DNA of 64,000 nt from Streptomyces sp. NBRC 110611 (GCF_001590865.1 NZ_BBUY01000001.1:609029-673028), one strand, 5' to 3'. Counted from the stretch's first letter, positions 15,705 through 26,615 are shown. A program made the numbers and translations. Notes: a model not told the origin generated them from the letters alone.

Positions 15705-16189
15705 GTCACGTGCCCTCACTGTTGAAGTGTGGTGGGCGATCTCATGCGCCCGAGAGTGTCGCGCGTCACAGTAGGCCTTGGGAAGGGGGCAGGCGCGATT
15801 ACGACTCGAACCGGTGCGTTCCGGCAACCGCGCGCCATGGCGCGGATCGAACGACGGTACGGGCCGGAGCGGATGTACGTGCGTACGCGGACTCGTGAAC
15901 GGGCGCGAACGGAACCGGGAGCGGGCCGGGATTGGGCCGGGATTGGGCCCATGAAGCGGCCCCCGGAGGCGGTGAATTGGGCCGGACGGGTGACCTTGGT
16001 GCGGCCCCCGACGTGTCGGGCCGCCGGTCGCTGGGTGGTCGCCTTCAGTAGGGGCCCATAGATGTGATGAGCCGCAAAGTCGGCCGAACGTGGAAAGTCG
16101 GCCGAACGTGTGGCGGGCCGGAGCGCACCCGGCGCGCCGGCGAGGGAGCGGACAGCGGCACGAAGCGGGCGAGCCCGGAGGTAACAGCC
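15705..16189. other. divergent promoter region
   Basis: 485 bases between leftward 15704 and rightward 16190, with no supported gene. Besides the 17-base direct repeat listed separately, it contains a short tandem GGGATTGGGCC (about 15938-15960). Several GC-poor patches lie near 15705-15800. Confidence 0.45.
16076..16110 (+). promoter_or_regulatory. 17-bp perfect direct repeat upstream of the lipoprotein gene
   Basis: AAAGTCGGCCGAACGTG at 16076-16092 and again at 16094-16110, 18 bases apart. It is about 80-115 bases before the ATG at 16190, a suitable distance for an operator. Confidence 0.45.
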
Positions 16190-18778
16190 ATGACCGACCA
16201 CGACAAGCCCGCCCGCCCGGCCCGTGGACGCCGCATCGCCGCACTCGTCGCGGCCGGCGTGCTGCTCCCGCTGCCGGCCCTGGCCGGATGCGGTGACGAC
16301 GGCGGCCGGGAGGCATCCGTCACCGAGTTCCAGGACATCGCCCCGGCGCCCCGCGGCGACCTCCGCGACGGCGGCACCCTGCGCTGGGCGATCGACGCGA
16401 TGCCCGGCACCTTCAACGCCTTCCAGGCCGACGCCGACGCGGCCACCACCCGGATCGCCGGTGCCGTGCTGCCCAGCATGTTCACCCTCGACGCCCATGG
16501 CACACCGCAGCGCAACGCCGACTACCTGGACGCCGCGGACGTCAGCGCCCGCGACCCCAAGCAGGTCGTCACGTACACGATCAACTCCAAGGCGCGGTGG
16601 AGCGACGGGACGCCGATCACCGCTGCGGACTTCATCGCCCAGTGGACCGCGCTGCGCGGCAAGGACAGCGCGTACTGGACCGCCCGGAACGCCGGGTACG
16701 ACCGGATCGGCAAGGTCGAGCAGGGCGCCGGCCCGCGCGAGGTCAAGGTCACCTTCGCCCGGCCGTACGCCGACTGGCGGTCCCTGTTCACCCCGCTCTA
16801 CCCCAAGAGCGTGATGGGCGACGCCAACGCCTTCAACGACCGGGCCCGTGAGCGGCTCACGGTCGGCGCGGGGCCGTTCCTCGTCCAGCAGCGGGACGCC
16901 AAGCGGGGACGGGTCGTCCTCGCCCGGAACCCGAAGTGGTGGGGCGCGCCCGCCAAGCTCCGGACGATCGTGCTGGAGGCGGTGCCCGGCGACAAACGGG
17001 CCGCGGCGCTGGCAGCCGGGACCGTCGACGTCGCCGCGGTCGACCCGGGCGTTGCGCAGCGGGTCGGCTCCGCCGCGGGCGCCGGTACGTCCCGTAAGGC
17101 GGGCGCCGGCGACCGGGCAGACGGCCGTACGGGCGCCCGCGCGGCCAAGGACGACGCCGCCAAGAAGGACACAGCCAAGGACGACGCAGCCAAGGGGAAC
17201 ACCGCCAAGGAGGCTGCCGCGCTGCGCGGCTACACCCTCCACAAGGCCCTTGAGCCCGCCTACACCCAGCTCGCCCTCAACGGCAGCAGCGGCCCGCTCG
17301 CCGACGACCGGGTGCGCCGCGCGGTGGCCCGGGCCATCGACCGGCAGGCCCTTGCCGACACCGTCCTCAAGCCGCTCGACCTGCCGTCCCGGGCGGTCGG
17401 CAGCCATCTGCTGCTGGCCGGGCAGCCCGGCTACGCGGACCACAGCGACGCGCTCGGCGACCAGGACGCCGGGTCCGCCAAGGCGCTGCTCGCGGACGCC
17501 GGCTGGAAGGCCGACGACGGGGACGGCCAGCAGGCCGAGCAGAAGTCCGAGGAGAAGGCAGGGGGGAGGGGAGGGGAGACGGCAGCAGAGGAGAAGGCCG
17601 GCGCACCGGCACCGGGCGTCTGGCGTGGCGTCGACGACTTCGGGGCCTCCGGGCCCCCCGGCGGCACCGGATTCTCCGGCCACTCCGGTCACTCCGGCCA
17701 CTCCGGCCAGTCCCGCCACGCCACGAACCCCCGGGACGAGGACGGCGAGGGCTCGTCCCGGAACCGCTCCGGCGGCGCGGCGCACGGCGAACGCTACGGG
17801 GACGGCTCCTTCGGCGAGCGCGCCGACAGCGGGCACGCCCGCCATGCCGGACACGCCGGCGCACCCGCCAGGGACGGCCGGTACGACGGCATGCGCCCCG
17901 CCGCCGCCGAGGCCCCGCTGTCCTTCACCGGAGCGGTCGGCTCCGAGGTCCAGCAGGCCGCCCTGCTCCGGCAGAGCGCCGGGTTCTACAAGGACGCGGC
18001 CGCCCGCGCGAAGCAGAAGGCGGACGGCGACAAGAAGTCCGCCGCGTACGCCAAGTACAAGCGGTACCGCAAGCGTGCGGCACGGGCGCTGCGCGCCGCC
18101 GAGCGGATCGAGACCGGCCAGGCCGCGGACCTGCCGGGAGCCGGCGGCCACCCGGGCGCCCGGCACGCCGCCGCCGAGCGCGCCCTCGGCGCGGCCGCGC
18201 ACGCCGCCCGGCGGCCGGCCGACGACACGGTGGTCCGGGCCGGCACCGTCAAGAAGGACGGCAAGCCGCTCACGCTGCGCTTCGTCCTCCCCGACGGCGC
18301 CGGATCCCAGCAGCTGCGCACCGTCGGGCGGCGGATCGCGACCATGCTCGCCAAGATCGGCGTGCAGACCTCCGTCCAGCGGGTCTCGGACGCCAGCTAC
18401 TTCCAGGACCACATCGCCTCCGGCGACTTCGACCTGGCGCTGTACTCCTGGCCCGGCAGCGCCTACCCGGCGACCGACGCCCGCCCGATCTACGCCAAAC
18501 CGCAGCCCGCGCCGGACGGCTCGCTGACCGTCGAGCAGAACTACAGCCGGGTCGGCACCGACCACATCGACCAGCTCTTCGACCAGGCCGCCGGGGAGCT
18601 GGACGAGAGCTCCGCGCGCACGCTGATGGACCAGGCCGACGCCCGGATCTGGGCGGCCGCCGGATCGGTCCCGCTCTACCAGCGGCCCGAGCTGGTCGCC
18701 ACCAGGAAGTCGCTGGCCAACGTCGGCGCCTTCGGTTTCACCACCCCCCGCTTCCAGGACATCGGCTACAAGAAGTGA
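16190..18778 (+). CDS. peptide/nickel-type ABC substrate-binding lipoprotein with large insertion
   Basis: 862 residues from an ATG with GGAGGTAAC just upstream. Signal peptide with lipobox ALAGC (Cys-34). SBP_bac_5 features: GGTLRWAIDAMPGTFNAF, WSDGTPITAADFIAQW, VGAGPFLVQ, then VRRAVARAIDRQALAD. The fold is broken twice by low-complexity sequence: a Lys/Ala/Asp/Thr tract at about 315-345, and a stretch of about 240 residues from about 445 to 685 that includes GFSGHSGHSGHSGQSRH and a charged helical section. The domain then resumes with KPLTLRFVLPDGAGSQQLRT. Relatives are about 530-600 residues. No permease or ATPase genes adjoin, so it may feed another Opp system, for instance one of those at 22969-35607. 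Confidence 0.85.
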   Translation: MTDHDKPARPARGRRIAALVAAGVLLPLPALAGCGDDGGREASVTEFQDIAPAPRGDLRDGGTLRWAIDAMPGTFNAFQADADAATTRIAGAVLPSMFTLDAHGTPQRNADYLDAADVSARDPKQVVTYTINSKARWSDGTPITAADFIAQWTALRGKDSAYWTARNAGYDRIGKVEQGAGPREVKVTFARPYADWRSLFTPLYPKSVMGDANAFNDRARERLTVGAGPFLVQQRDAKRGRVVLARNPKWWGAPAKLRTIVLEAVPGDKRAAALAAGTVDVAAVDPGVAQRVGSAAGAGTSRKAGAGDRADGRTGARAAKDDAAKKDTAKDDAAKGNTAKEAAALRGYTLHKALEPAYTQLALNGSSGPLADDRVRRAVARAIDRQALADTVLKPLDLPSRAVGSHLLLAGQPGYADHSDALGDQDAGSAKALLADAGWKADDGDGQQAEQKSEEKAGGRGGETAAEEKAGAPAPGVWRGVDDFGASGPPGGTGFSGHSGHSGHSGQSRHATNPRDEDGEGSSRNRSGGAAHGERYGDGSFGERADSGHARHAGHAGAPARDGRYDGMRPAAAEAPLSFTGAVGSEVQQAALLRQSAGFYKDAAARAKQKADGDKKSAAYAKYKRYRKRAARALRAAERIETGQAADLPGAGGHPGARHAAAERALGAAAHAARRPADDTVVRAGTVKKDGKPLTLRFVLPDGAGSQQLRTVGRRIATMLAKIGVQTSVQRVSDASYFQDHIASGDFDLALYSWPGSAYPATDARPIYAKPQPAPDGSLTVEQNYSRVGTDHIDQLFDQAAGELDESSARTLMDQADARIWAAAGSVPLYQRPELVATRKSLANVGAFGFTTPRFQDIGYKK

Positions 18779-18812
18779 CCGATTGGCCAACCGGTTACAA
18801 GAAGTAACCGAT
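18767..18812 (+). repeat. duplicated end of the lipoprotein gene
   Basis: TACAAGAAGTGACCGAT (18767-18783, containing the TGA stop) recurs at 18796-18812 as TACAAGAAGTAACCGAT, with TAA in place of TGA. Offset 29 bases. Confidence 0.85.
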
Positions 18813-18858
18813 GCGCTAATAATCGGTAAGAAACCGCAGGTCAGAGGCCCTGGTGAAG

Positions 18859-18886
18859 GGCTGGGGCGGCCAATGTCGCCCCAGCC
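18859..18886 (+). terminator. perfect 10-bp hairpin before typA
   Basis: GGCTGGGGCG (18859-18868), loop GCCAATGT, CGCCCCAGCC (18877-18886). It probably ends the upstream lipoprotein transcript; it could also lie in the typA leader. Confidence 0.65.
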
Positions 18887-18985
18887 ACGTACCATGGGGT
18901 GAGGCCGTGGCGTCTTCAAGCCCGGCGGGCGCGCGTACGAATCCGTACGCGTCGCCATCCACGATTCCGGGAGAAGCGCCGCAGT

Positions 18986-20893
<1,908 letters not shown>

Positions 20894-20933
20894 GGCGCCG
20901 TCGCCTGACGCTTGGGCCTACGGGCCCGTTGGG

Positions 20934-20978
20934 AGAGCCCTGGCCGCCTGCCCCGTGAGGGGCGGTGGTCAGGGCTCT
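20934..20978 (+). terminator. typA terminator
   Basis: AGAGCCCTG (20934-20942) pairs with CAGGGCTCT (20970-20978), and the interior pairs further (GCCCC with GGGGC around GTGA), giving a long hairpin 41 bases after the typA stop. No T-run, as is common in Streptomyces. Confidence 0.85.
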
Positions 20979-21074
20979 GACGTTCCCGGGGCCCGGTGCC
21001 CGCCGGGCTGCCCGCGGTCCAGCGATCAACTTCAGCGCCTGCTCCGGAGCCACGTCCGCATAGTGGCGCATGAC

Positions 21075-21500
21075 TCAGCCCACCAGCCAGTTGGGCTTCG
21101 GGGAGACGGTGAACCAGACCGCCTTGCCGGTGACTCCCTCGGTCAGGTCGGCGTAATCGTCCACGCCCCAGTCGTCGGCGCATGTCGCCACCAGGTTCAG
21201 CCCCCGGCCCCACTCGTTGTCCGCCTCGGCCGCGACGGGCTCGGGCGTGCCCGGCCCGGTGTCCCAGACGGCGACACGGAGGTTCTCGGGCGTGCGGTCC
21301 ACGCTGACGTAGGAGTCGGTGCGGGAGTAGCGGTACGCGTTCGCGATCAGCTCGGATACGAGCAACTCCGTCGTGTCCGCGATGCAGTCGAGGCGGGTGG
21401 CCTTGAGGATGCTGCGGATGGTGGCTCGTACGACGGCTGCGGCGCGTGCGTCGCGGGGGATGAACAGGCCGTAGGACCAGCAATCTTCGGTGTTGCGCAC
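21075..21500 (-). CDS. anti-sigma-type ATPase of a WhiJ/AbaA-like regulatory trio
   Basis: 141 residues from a GTG at 21500 with GGAGG 6 bases upstream; this is preferred to a longer frame from 21638. Motifs: LVSELIANAYRYSRTDSYV (N-box), AVWDTGPGTPEP, NEWGRGLNLVATCADDWGV (G-box), GKAVWFTV. A GHKL-fold ATPase divergent from an XRE/DUF397 pair, as in the whiJ and abaA loci of Streptomyces, where such trios tune development and antibiotic production. Its kinase or binding target is unknown. Confidence 0.8.
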   Translation of the reverse strand: MRNTEDCWSYGLFIPRDARAAAVVRATIRSILKATRLDCIADTTELLVSELIANAYRYSRTDSYVSVDRTPENLRVAVWDTGPGTPEPVAAEADNEWGRGLNLVATCADDWGVDDYADLTEGVTGKAVWFTVSPKPNWLVG

Positions 21501-21732
21501 GGCAACCTCCGGGCGGTGGTGTGGAGGGGAGCGGAGCGGGATACGCCTGCCGGTGGCCTGCCGCCCCGGGTCCTGCGCGCGCAGGGCGGTGCGCTTCCGG
21601 CATGGGTGTGGTGCGTGGCGCCGTGTGACTGGCGACACACGCTAAGGTAGCGGATTGGTGGTACGTAGCCAACCTGACTGCTGAGATTGGCAGTTGAGGG
21701 ATACTGCTGAGGTGCGACTGAGGGAGGGACGC

Positions 21733-22617
21733 ATGGGTCAGAGGGTCAACCCGACGTACCGTCAACGGAGGTTCGGCGCCGAAGTCCGCAAGCTCAGGGA
21801 GGTGGCGGGGCTTTCCGTCAGTGAGAGCGCTGAGCTGATGGGAATGAGGCAGTCGCACGTCAGTGCCGTGGAGGCCGGGCGCACGCACTTGTCATCGGAG
21901 CGGCTGCGTCGACTTGCTGGCGCGGTAAGTGGTATACGTGCCCCTTACGTTGACGCACTTGAGGAGATGGCTCAGGCTTCCGGTAAGGGGTGGTGGAGCG
22001 CGCACAGGGAACGTGTCAGACCTTCGCTACTCGACGTTGCGGAGTTGGAGGCCGGCGCTCAGCGCATGGTCAGCTACGAGCCAACCTTCGTCCCTGTGTT
22101 GCTTCAGACCAAGGCGTACGTGGCGGCCAATTTCAAGGGCGGATATGCTCGCGCATCGCCGGAGCGGCGGGAGGCGGAGATCGAATTCCGTATGCGTCGC
22201 CAGGACGTGCTGGTCAGTGAGAACCCTCCACGCTTCCACGCAGTAATCCACGAGGCCGCGCTACATCCGACGTTCGGCAACAGGGCCATAATGCGTGAGC
22301 AGTTGATTCGGCTCATTGGCGCGTCCCGGCTTCCGAACGTGACGATCCAAGTAGTGCCGTTCGACGGCCCGGTGCCGTTCGGAACGTCCTTCACTCTGGT
22401 CGAACCCAAGGTTGCGGAGCTCGGAACCGTTGTCGTACCGCACATCGAGCGGTCGCTGTATCTGGGAGACGCGGACTCACTCGACAGGTACAACGACTGG
22501 TTCGCTAACCTGTGCGAAGTGGCTCTGCCTCCGGCCGATGCTGCGGTCCGGCCCGAGGCGCACACGGTGAAGGACTCGCTCGGCCTCATCCAGCGACTCC
22601 TGTACCCCTTGCTCTAG
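21733..22617 (+). CDS. XRE-family regulator with DUF5753 (Scr1/WhiJ-like)
   Basis: 294 residues from ATG 21733 behind GAGGGAC. Helix-turn-helix at about 10-65 (LREVAGLSVSESAELMGMRQ, SHVSAVEAGR), then the DUF5753 ligand/partner domain (YEPTFVPVLLQTKAYVAANF, FHAVIHEAALHPTFGN, VTIQVVPFDG, HIERSLYLGDAD). DNA-binding partner of the DUF397 protein that starts 10 bases downstream. Third-base GC is lower than in core neighbours such as typA, suggesting a more mobile origin. Confidence 0.88.
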   Translation: MGQRVNPTYRQRRFGAEVRKLREVAGLSVSESAELMGMRQSHVSAVEAGRTHLSSERLRRLAGAVSGIRAPYVDALEEMAQASGKGWWSAHRERVRPSLLDVAELEAGAQRMVSYEPTFVPVLLQTKAYVAANFKGGYARASPERREAEIEFRMRRQDVLVSENPPRFHAVIHEAALHPTFGNRAIMREQLIRLIGASRLPNVTIQVVPFDGPVPFGTSFTLVEPKVAELGTVVVPHIERSLYLGDADSLDRYNDWFANLCEVALPPADAAVRPEAHTVKDSLGLIQRLLYPLL

Positions 22618-22627
22618 GAAGGCGTCT

Positions 22628-22831
22628 ATGTCTCAGCTCAGGTGGCAGAAGTCCAGCTTCAGCGAAGCGGGGTCCGATACCTGCGTCGAGGTGGCTGTCG
22701 ATGCCGCTGGTGTCCCGTACGTACGGGACAGCAAGCGACCGGAGATGGTCATCAGCACATCCCGGGCCGCGCTCCGCGCGTTCGTCCAGGGCGTGAAGGC
22801 GGGGGAGTTCGGCCGCCTCGGCGACGGCTGA
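22628..22831 (+). CDS. DUF397 small protein
   Basis: 67 residues. LRWQKSSFSEAGSDTCVEVA, VPYVRDSKRPE and RAALRAFVQGVKAGEF are the DUF397 signature. These proteins act with a linked XRE/DUF5753 regulator, antagonising it in several studied Streptomyces pairs. Start 10 bases after the XRE stop; the two form an operon. Confidence 0.9.
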   Translation: MSQLRWQKSSFSEAGSDTCVEVAVDAAGVPYVRDSKRPEMVISTSRAALRAFVQGVKAGEFGRLGDG

Positions 22832-22840
22832 GGGAGGGCA

Positions 22841-22872
22841 CACCGGCCGGGTGATCGCCCGGGTGGCCGGTG
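22841..22872 (+). terminator. hairpin after the DUF397 gene
   Basis: CACCGGCC (22841-22848) pairs with GGCCGGTG (22865-22872), with an inner GGG/CCC pairing. It separates the regulator pair from the Opp operon. Confidence 0.65.
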
Positions 22873-22968
22873 CCGGGGTGCGGCGCGCCCGGGGCTGGGC
22901 TCTTATGTGGGCTACGTGTGGCCACTGTGGCTGCGTGTGGTCCCGGAGTCCGGAGCTGAGGAGGCGTC

Positions 22969-24594
22969 ATGCGTGGAGCGGCCGCGCGCGCGAAGTGGGG
23001 GGTGTGCGCCGCGGCTGCCGCTGTCGCTCTGGTGGTCTCCGGGTGTGGTGGGGGGAGTGCCGCGCGGTCCGGGGTGGTGAGCGCGTCCTGGGGGGATCCG
23101 CAGAATCCGCTGGAGCCGGCGAACACGAACGAGGTCCAGGGCGGCAAGGTGCTGGACATGCTGTTCCGGGGGCTGAAGCGGTACAACCCCAAGACGGGGG
23201 AAGCCGAGAATGTGGTCGCGGAGCGGATCGAGACGGAGGATTCGCGGCATTTCACGGTCAGGCTGAAGCCCGGGTGGAGCTTCAGTAACGGGGAGAAGGT
23301 GACCGCGCGGTCGTTCGTGGATGCCTGGAATTATGGGGCGCTGCTGGACAATCGGCAGAAGAACGCGTCGTTCTTCGCGTATATCGAGGGGTTCGGGAAA
23401 GTCCATCCGGAGGGTGGGCGGGCTACTGCCAAGACGCTGTCGGGGCTGGTGGTGAAGGATGAGCGGACCTTTGCCGTCACGTTGAACCAGAAGTTTTCCA
23501 GCTGGCCGGACACGCTGGGATATTCGGCCTTCATGCCGTTGCCGAAGGCGTTCTTCACGGACCATGACGGGTGGCTGGCGAAGCCGGTCGGGAACGGGCC
23601 GTATCTCGTGGACTCGTATGAGAAGGGGTCCGTGCTGAGGATGCGGAAGTGGGGGAAGTATCCGGGGCGGGATCCGGCCCGGAACGGTGGGGTCGACCTG
23701 CGGGTTTACACGGACAACAACACCGCCTATACGGATCTGCAGGCGGGGAATCTCGATCTGGTGGACGATGTTCCGGCGTCGCAGCTGCGGAATGTGAAGA
23801 TTGATCTGGGGGACCGGTACATCAATCAGCCGGCGGGGATTATTCAGTCGCTCACGTTTCCGCTGTACGACCGGCGGTGGTCGCGGCCGGGGATGGAGAA
23901 GGTCCGGCGGGGAATTTCCATGGCGATCAACCGGGAAGAGATCACCAAGGAGATTTTTCAGAGGACGCGGACGCCGGCGACGGACTGGACCTCACCGGTG
24001 CTGGGCGCGGCCGGCGGCTATCAGGCGGGGCTGTGCGGAGATGCTTGCGTATTCGACGCGGCCGGGGCGCGGCGGCTGATCAAGGAAGGGGGAGGAATTC
24101 CCGGTGGGCGGATGTCGATCACGTACAACGCGGACACCGGATCGCACAAGGACTGGGTCGATGCGCTCTGCAACAGCGTGAACAGGGCGCTGCGGGACGA
24201 CAACGCCTGTGTGGGGAACCCGGTCGGCACCTTCGCGGACTTCCGTAACAAGATCACGGCCAGGACGATGCCCGGGCCGTTCCGGGCAGGCTGGCAGATG
24301 GACTACCCGCTGATCCAGAACTTTCTCCAGCCGCTGTACTACAGCAACGGATCGTCCAACGACGGCAAGTACAGCGATGCCGGGTTCGACCGGCTGGTGA
24401 ATGAGGCCAATGCGGCGACGGACATCGGTGCGGCCGTCAAGAAGTTCCAGGATGCGGAGCGGATCCTGGCCCGGCAGATGCCCGGAATTCCGCTGTGGTA
24501 CCAGAACGGCAGCTGTGGTTACTCCGAACGGATCAGCAATGTGGCGCTGAACGCGTTCGGTGTGCCGGTTTACAACGAGATCAAGGTGAACTGA
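22969..24594 (+). CDS. oligopeptide-binding lipoprotein of the second Opp system
   Basis: 541 residues; ATG preceded by GAGGAG. Lipobox VSGC (Cys-26). SBP_bac_5 domain throughout: WGDPQNPLEPANTNEVQGGK, LKPGWSFSNGEKVTARSFVD, VGNGPYLVDSYEKGS, GISMAINREEITKEIF. It captures peptides outside the membrane for the permease encoded downstream. Third bases are much less GC-biased than in the downstream permease and ATPase genes (many TAT, GAA, TTT, GGG codons). The gene end is triplicated (24575-24649) before the first permease. Confidence 0.9.
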   Translation: MRGAAARAKWGVCAAAAAVALVVSGCGGGSAARSGVVSASWGDPQNPLEPANTNEVQGGKVLDMLFRGLKRYNPKTGEAENVVAERIETEDSRHFTVRLKPGWSFSNGEKVTARSFVDAWNYGALLDNRQKNASFFAYIEGFGKVHPEGGRATAKTLSGLVVKDERTFAVTLNQKFSSWPDTLGYSAFMPLPKAFFTDHDGWLAKPVGNGPYLVDSYEKGSVLRMRKWGKYPGRDPARNGGVDLRVYTDNNTAYTDLQAGNLDLVDDVPASQLRNVKIDLGDRYINQPAGIIQSLTFPLYDRRWSRPGMEKVRRGISMAINREEITKEIFQRTRTPATDWTSPVLGAAGGYQAGLCGDACVFDAAGARRLIKEGGGIPGGRMSITYNADTGSHKDWVDALCNSVNRALRDDNACVGNPVGTFADFRNKITARTMPGPFRAGWQMDYPLIQNFLQPLYYSNGSSNDGKYSDAGFDRLVNEANAATDIGAAVKKFQDAERILARQMPGIPLWYQNGSCGYSERISNVALNAFGVPVYNEIKVN

Positions 24595-24649
24595 CCACAA
24601 CGAGACCACGGTGAACTGACCACAACAAGATCACGGTGAACTGAGAGCA
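24575..24649 (+). repeat. three 25-bp tandem copies spanning the gene stop
   Basis: Units start at 24575, 24600 and 24625 and share the core GGTGAACTGA. Each contains a TGA (24592, 24617, 24642); because 25 is not a multiple of three, the three stops fall in three different frames. Confidence 0.95.
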
Positions 24650-24688
24650 CGATCAGCTGAGCGGAGCGCGAGGGAGGCTGGAGACGCC

Positions 24689-25612
24689 ATGGGACGGTAT
24701 GTGGTCCGGCGGCTGCTGCAGATGGTCCCGGTGTTCGCCGGCAGTACCTTCCTCATCTTCTTCATGGTGTACGCGCTCGGCGACCCGGTCGCCGCGATGT
24801 TCGGCGACCGGGCGCCGGACCCCGCCACCGCCGCGCAGATCCGCCACGACCTCTACCTCGATCAGCCGCTGTGGCGGCAGTACCTGCATTACATGGGGCA
24901 GATCTTCCAGGGGAATTTCGGCACCGCGTTCAACGGCCGCCCGGTCACCGAACTCATGGCGTCCGCGTTCCCGGTCACACTCCGGCTCACCGTCGTCGCC
25001 ATCGTCATGGAGATTCTGGTGGGCATCGCGCTGGGGGTGTTCAGCGGGCTGAGGCGCGGCCGGGGCATCGACACCACGGTGCTGATCCTGTCGCTGATCG
25101 TGGTGTCCGTCCCGACGTTCGTGAGCGGGTATCTGCTGCAGTTCGTGTTCGGGGTGCGGCTGGTATGGGCCGCGCCGTCCGTCGCCCCGGAGGCACCGCT
25201 GAACGAACTCCTCCTGCCGGGGCTGGTGCTGGCGCTGGTCTCGCTGGCGTATGTGACCCGGCTGACCCGTACCGCCATCGCGGAGAACACCCGCGCCGAC
25301 TACGTCCGTACGGCCATTGCCAAAGGGCTGCCCCGACGCCGCGTCATCAGCCGCCATCTGCTGCGCAATTCGCTGATCCCCGTCGTCACCTTCATCGGGA
25401 CGGATATCGGCGCCCTGATGGGCGGGGCGATCGTCACCGAGCGCATCTTCAATATCCATGGCGTCGGATACCAGCTGTACCAGGGCATTCTCCGGCAGAA
25501 TTCGCCGACCGTGGTGGGCTTTGTGACGATCCTGGTCCTGGTCTTCCTCGCCGCGAACCTCCTCGTCGATCTGCTGTACGCCGTCCTCGACCCGAGGATC
25601 CGCTATGCCTGA
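24689..25612 (+). CDS. Opp-type ABC transporter permease 1
   Basis: 307 residues. About six helices; N-terminal VVRRLLQMVPVFAGSTFLIF is the typical OppB/DppB start, and the EAA loop is RADYVRTAIAKGLPRRRVIS followed by HLLRNSLIPVVTFIG. Forms the inner-membrane channel with permease 2. Its 3' end overlaps the next start by 8 bases. Confidence 0.92.
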   Translation: MGRYVVRRLLQMVPVFAGSTFLIFFMVYALGDPVAAMFGDRAPDPATAAQIRHDLYLDQPLWRQYLHYMGQIFQGNFGTAFNGRPVTELMASAFPVTLRLTVVAIVMEILVGIALGVFSGLRRGRGIDTTVLILSLIVVSVPTFVSGYLLQFVFGVRLVWAAPSVAPEAPLNELLLPGLVLALVSLAYVTRLTRTAIAENTRADYVRTAIAKGLPRRRVISRHLLRNSLIPVVTFIGTDIGALMGGAIVTERIFNIHGVGYQLYQGILRQNSPTVVGFVTILVLVFLAANLLVDLLYAVLDPRIRYA

Positions 25613-26615
25613 GTCCTACGTCCCCGACGAGTCCTACGTCCCCAAGGAAGCCATCGGGCACGGCGACGGCGGAACCGCCGCGCTGGCCATCGGTGAGGCG
25701 GAGTCGCTCGAACGGCCGCCCGGCGCACCGCCACCGGGTGCGGGACCGCCCGCCGGCGTACCGCTGGGCAAGCCGCGCAGCCTGTGGAGCGACGCCTGGC
25801 ACGACCTGCGCCGCAATCCGGTCTTCGTGGTCTCCGCGCTGGTCATCGTCTTCCTGTTGGTGATCGCGGTCTGGCCGCAGCTGATCGCGACCGGCAACCC
25901 GTACCGCGCCGACCTCTCCAGGGCGCAGCAGGGCTCCCAGCCCGGCCACCCCTTCGGCTTCGACACCCAGGGCCGGGACGTCTACACCCGGGTGGTGTAC
26001 GGGGCCCGCGCGTCCATCACCGTCGGCGTCTGCGCCACGGCCGGGGTGGCGCTGCTCGGCAGCCTGCTCGGCGGGCTGGCCGGGTTCTTCGGCGGCTGGT
26101 GGGACACCCTGCTCTCCCGGCTCGCGGACGTGTTCTTCGGCATTCCGGTGATCCTCGGCGGCCTGGTCTTCCTGTCCGTCGTCACCAGCTCCACGGTCTG
26201 GCCGGTGGTCGGCTTCATCGTGCTGCTCGGCTGGCCGCAGATCGCCCGGATCGCCCGGGGCTCGGTCTACACCGCCAAACAGAACGACTACGTGCAGGCC
26301 GCGCGGGCGCTGGGCGCGGGGAACGGACGGCTGCTGCTGCGGCACATCGCACCCAACGCGGTCGCGCCGGTCATCGTCGTCGCCACCATCGCGCTCGGTA
26401 CGTACATCGCGCTGGAGGCCACCCTGTCGTACCTGGGCGCCGGTCTGAAGCCGCCCACCGTCTCCTGGGGCATCGACATCTCCACGGCCTCCACCCACAT
26501 CCGCGGCGCACCCCACATGCTGCTGTGGCCGGCCGGCGCGCTGAGCCTCACCGTGCTGGCGTTCATCATGCTCGGCGACGCGGTGCGCGACGCCCTCGAC
26601 CCCAAGTTGCGCTGA
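25605..26615 (+). CDS. Opp-type ABC transporter permease 2
   Basis: 336 residues. A hydrophilic, Pro/Gly-rich N-terminus of about 55 residues precedes SLWSDAWHDLRRNPVFVVSA, the usual DppC-like entry helix. EAA loop QNDYVQAARALGAGNGRLLL, then HIAPNAVAPVIVV; typical ending LTVLAFIMLGDAVRDALDPK. Pairs with permease 1. Confidence 0.92.
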   Translation: MPESYVPDESYVPKEAIGHGDGGTAALAIGEAESLERPPGAPPPGAGPPAGVPLGKPRSLWSDAWHDLRRNPVFVVSALVIVFLLVIAVWPQLIATGNPYRADLSRAQQGSQPGHPFGFDTQGRDVYTRVVYGARASITVGVCATAGVALLGSLLGGLAGFFGGWWDTLLSRLADVFFGIPVILGGLVFLSVVTSSTVWPVVGFIVLLGWPQIARIARGSVYTAKQNDYVQAARALGAGNGRLLLRHIAPNAVAPVIVVATIALGTYIALEATLSYLGAGLKPPTVSWGIDISTASTHIRGAPHMLLWPAGALSLTVLAFIMLGDAVRDALDPKLR

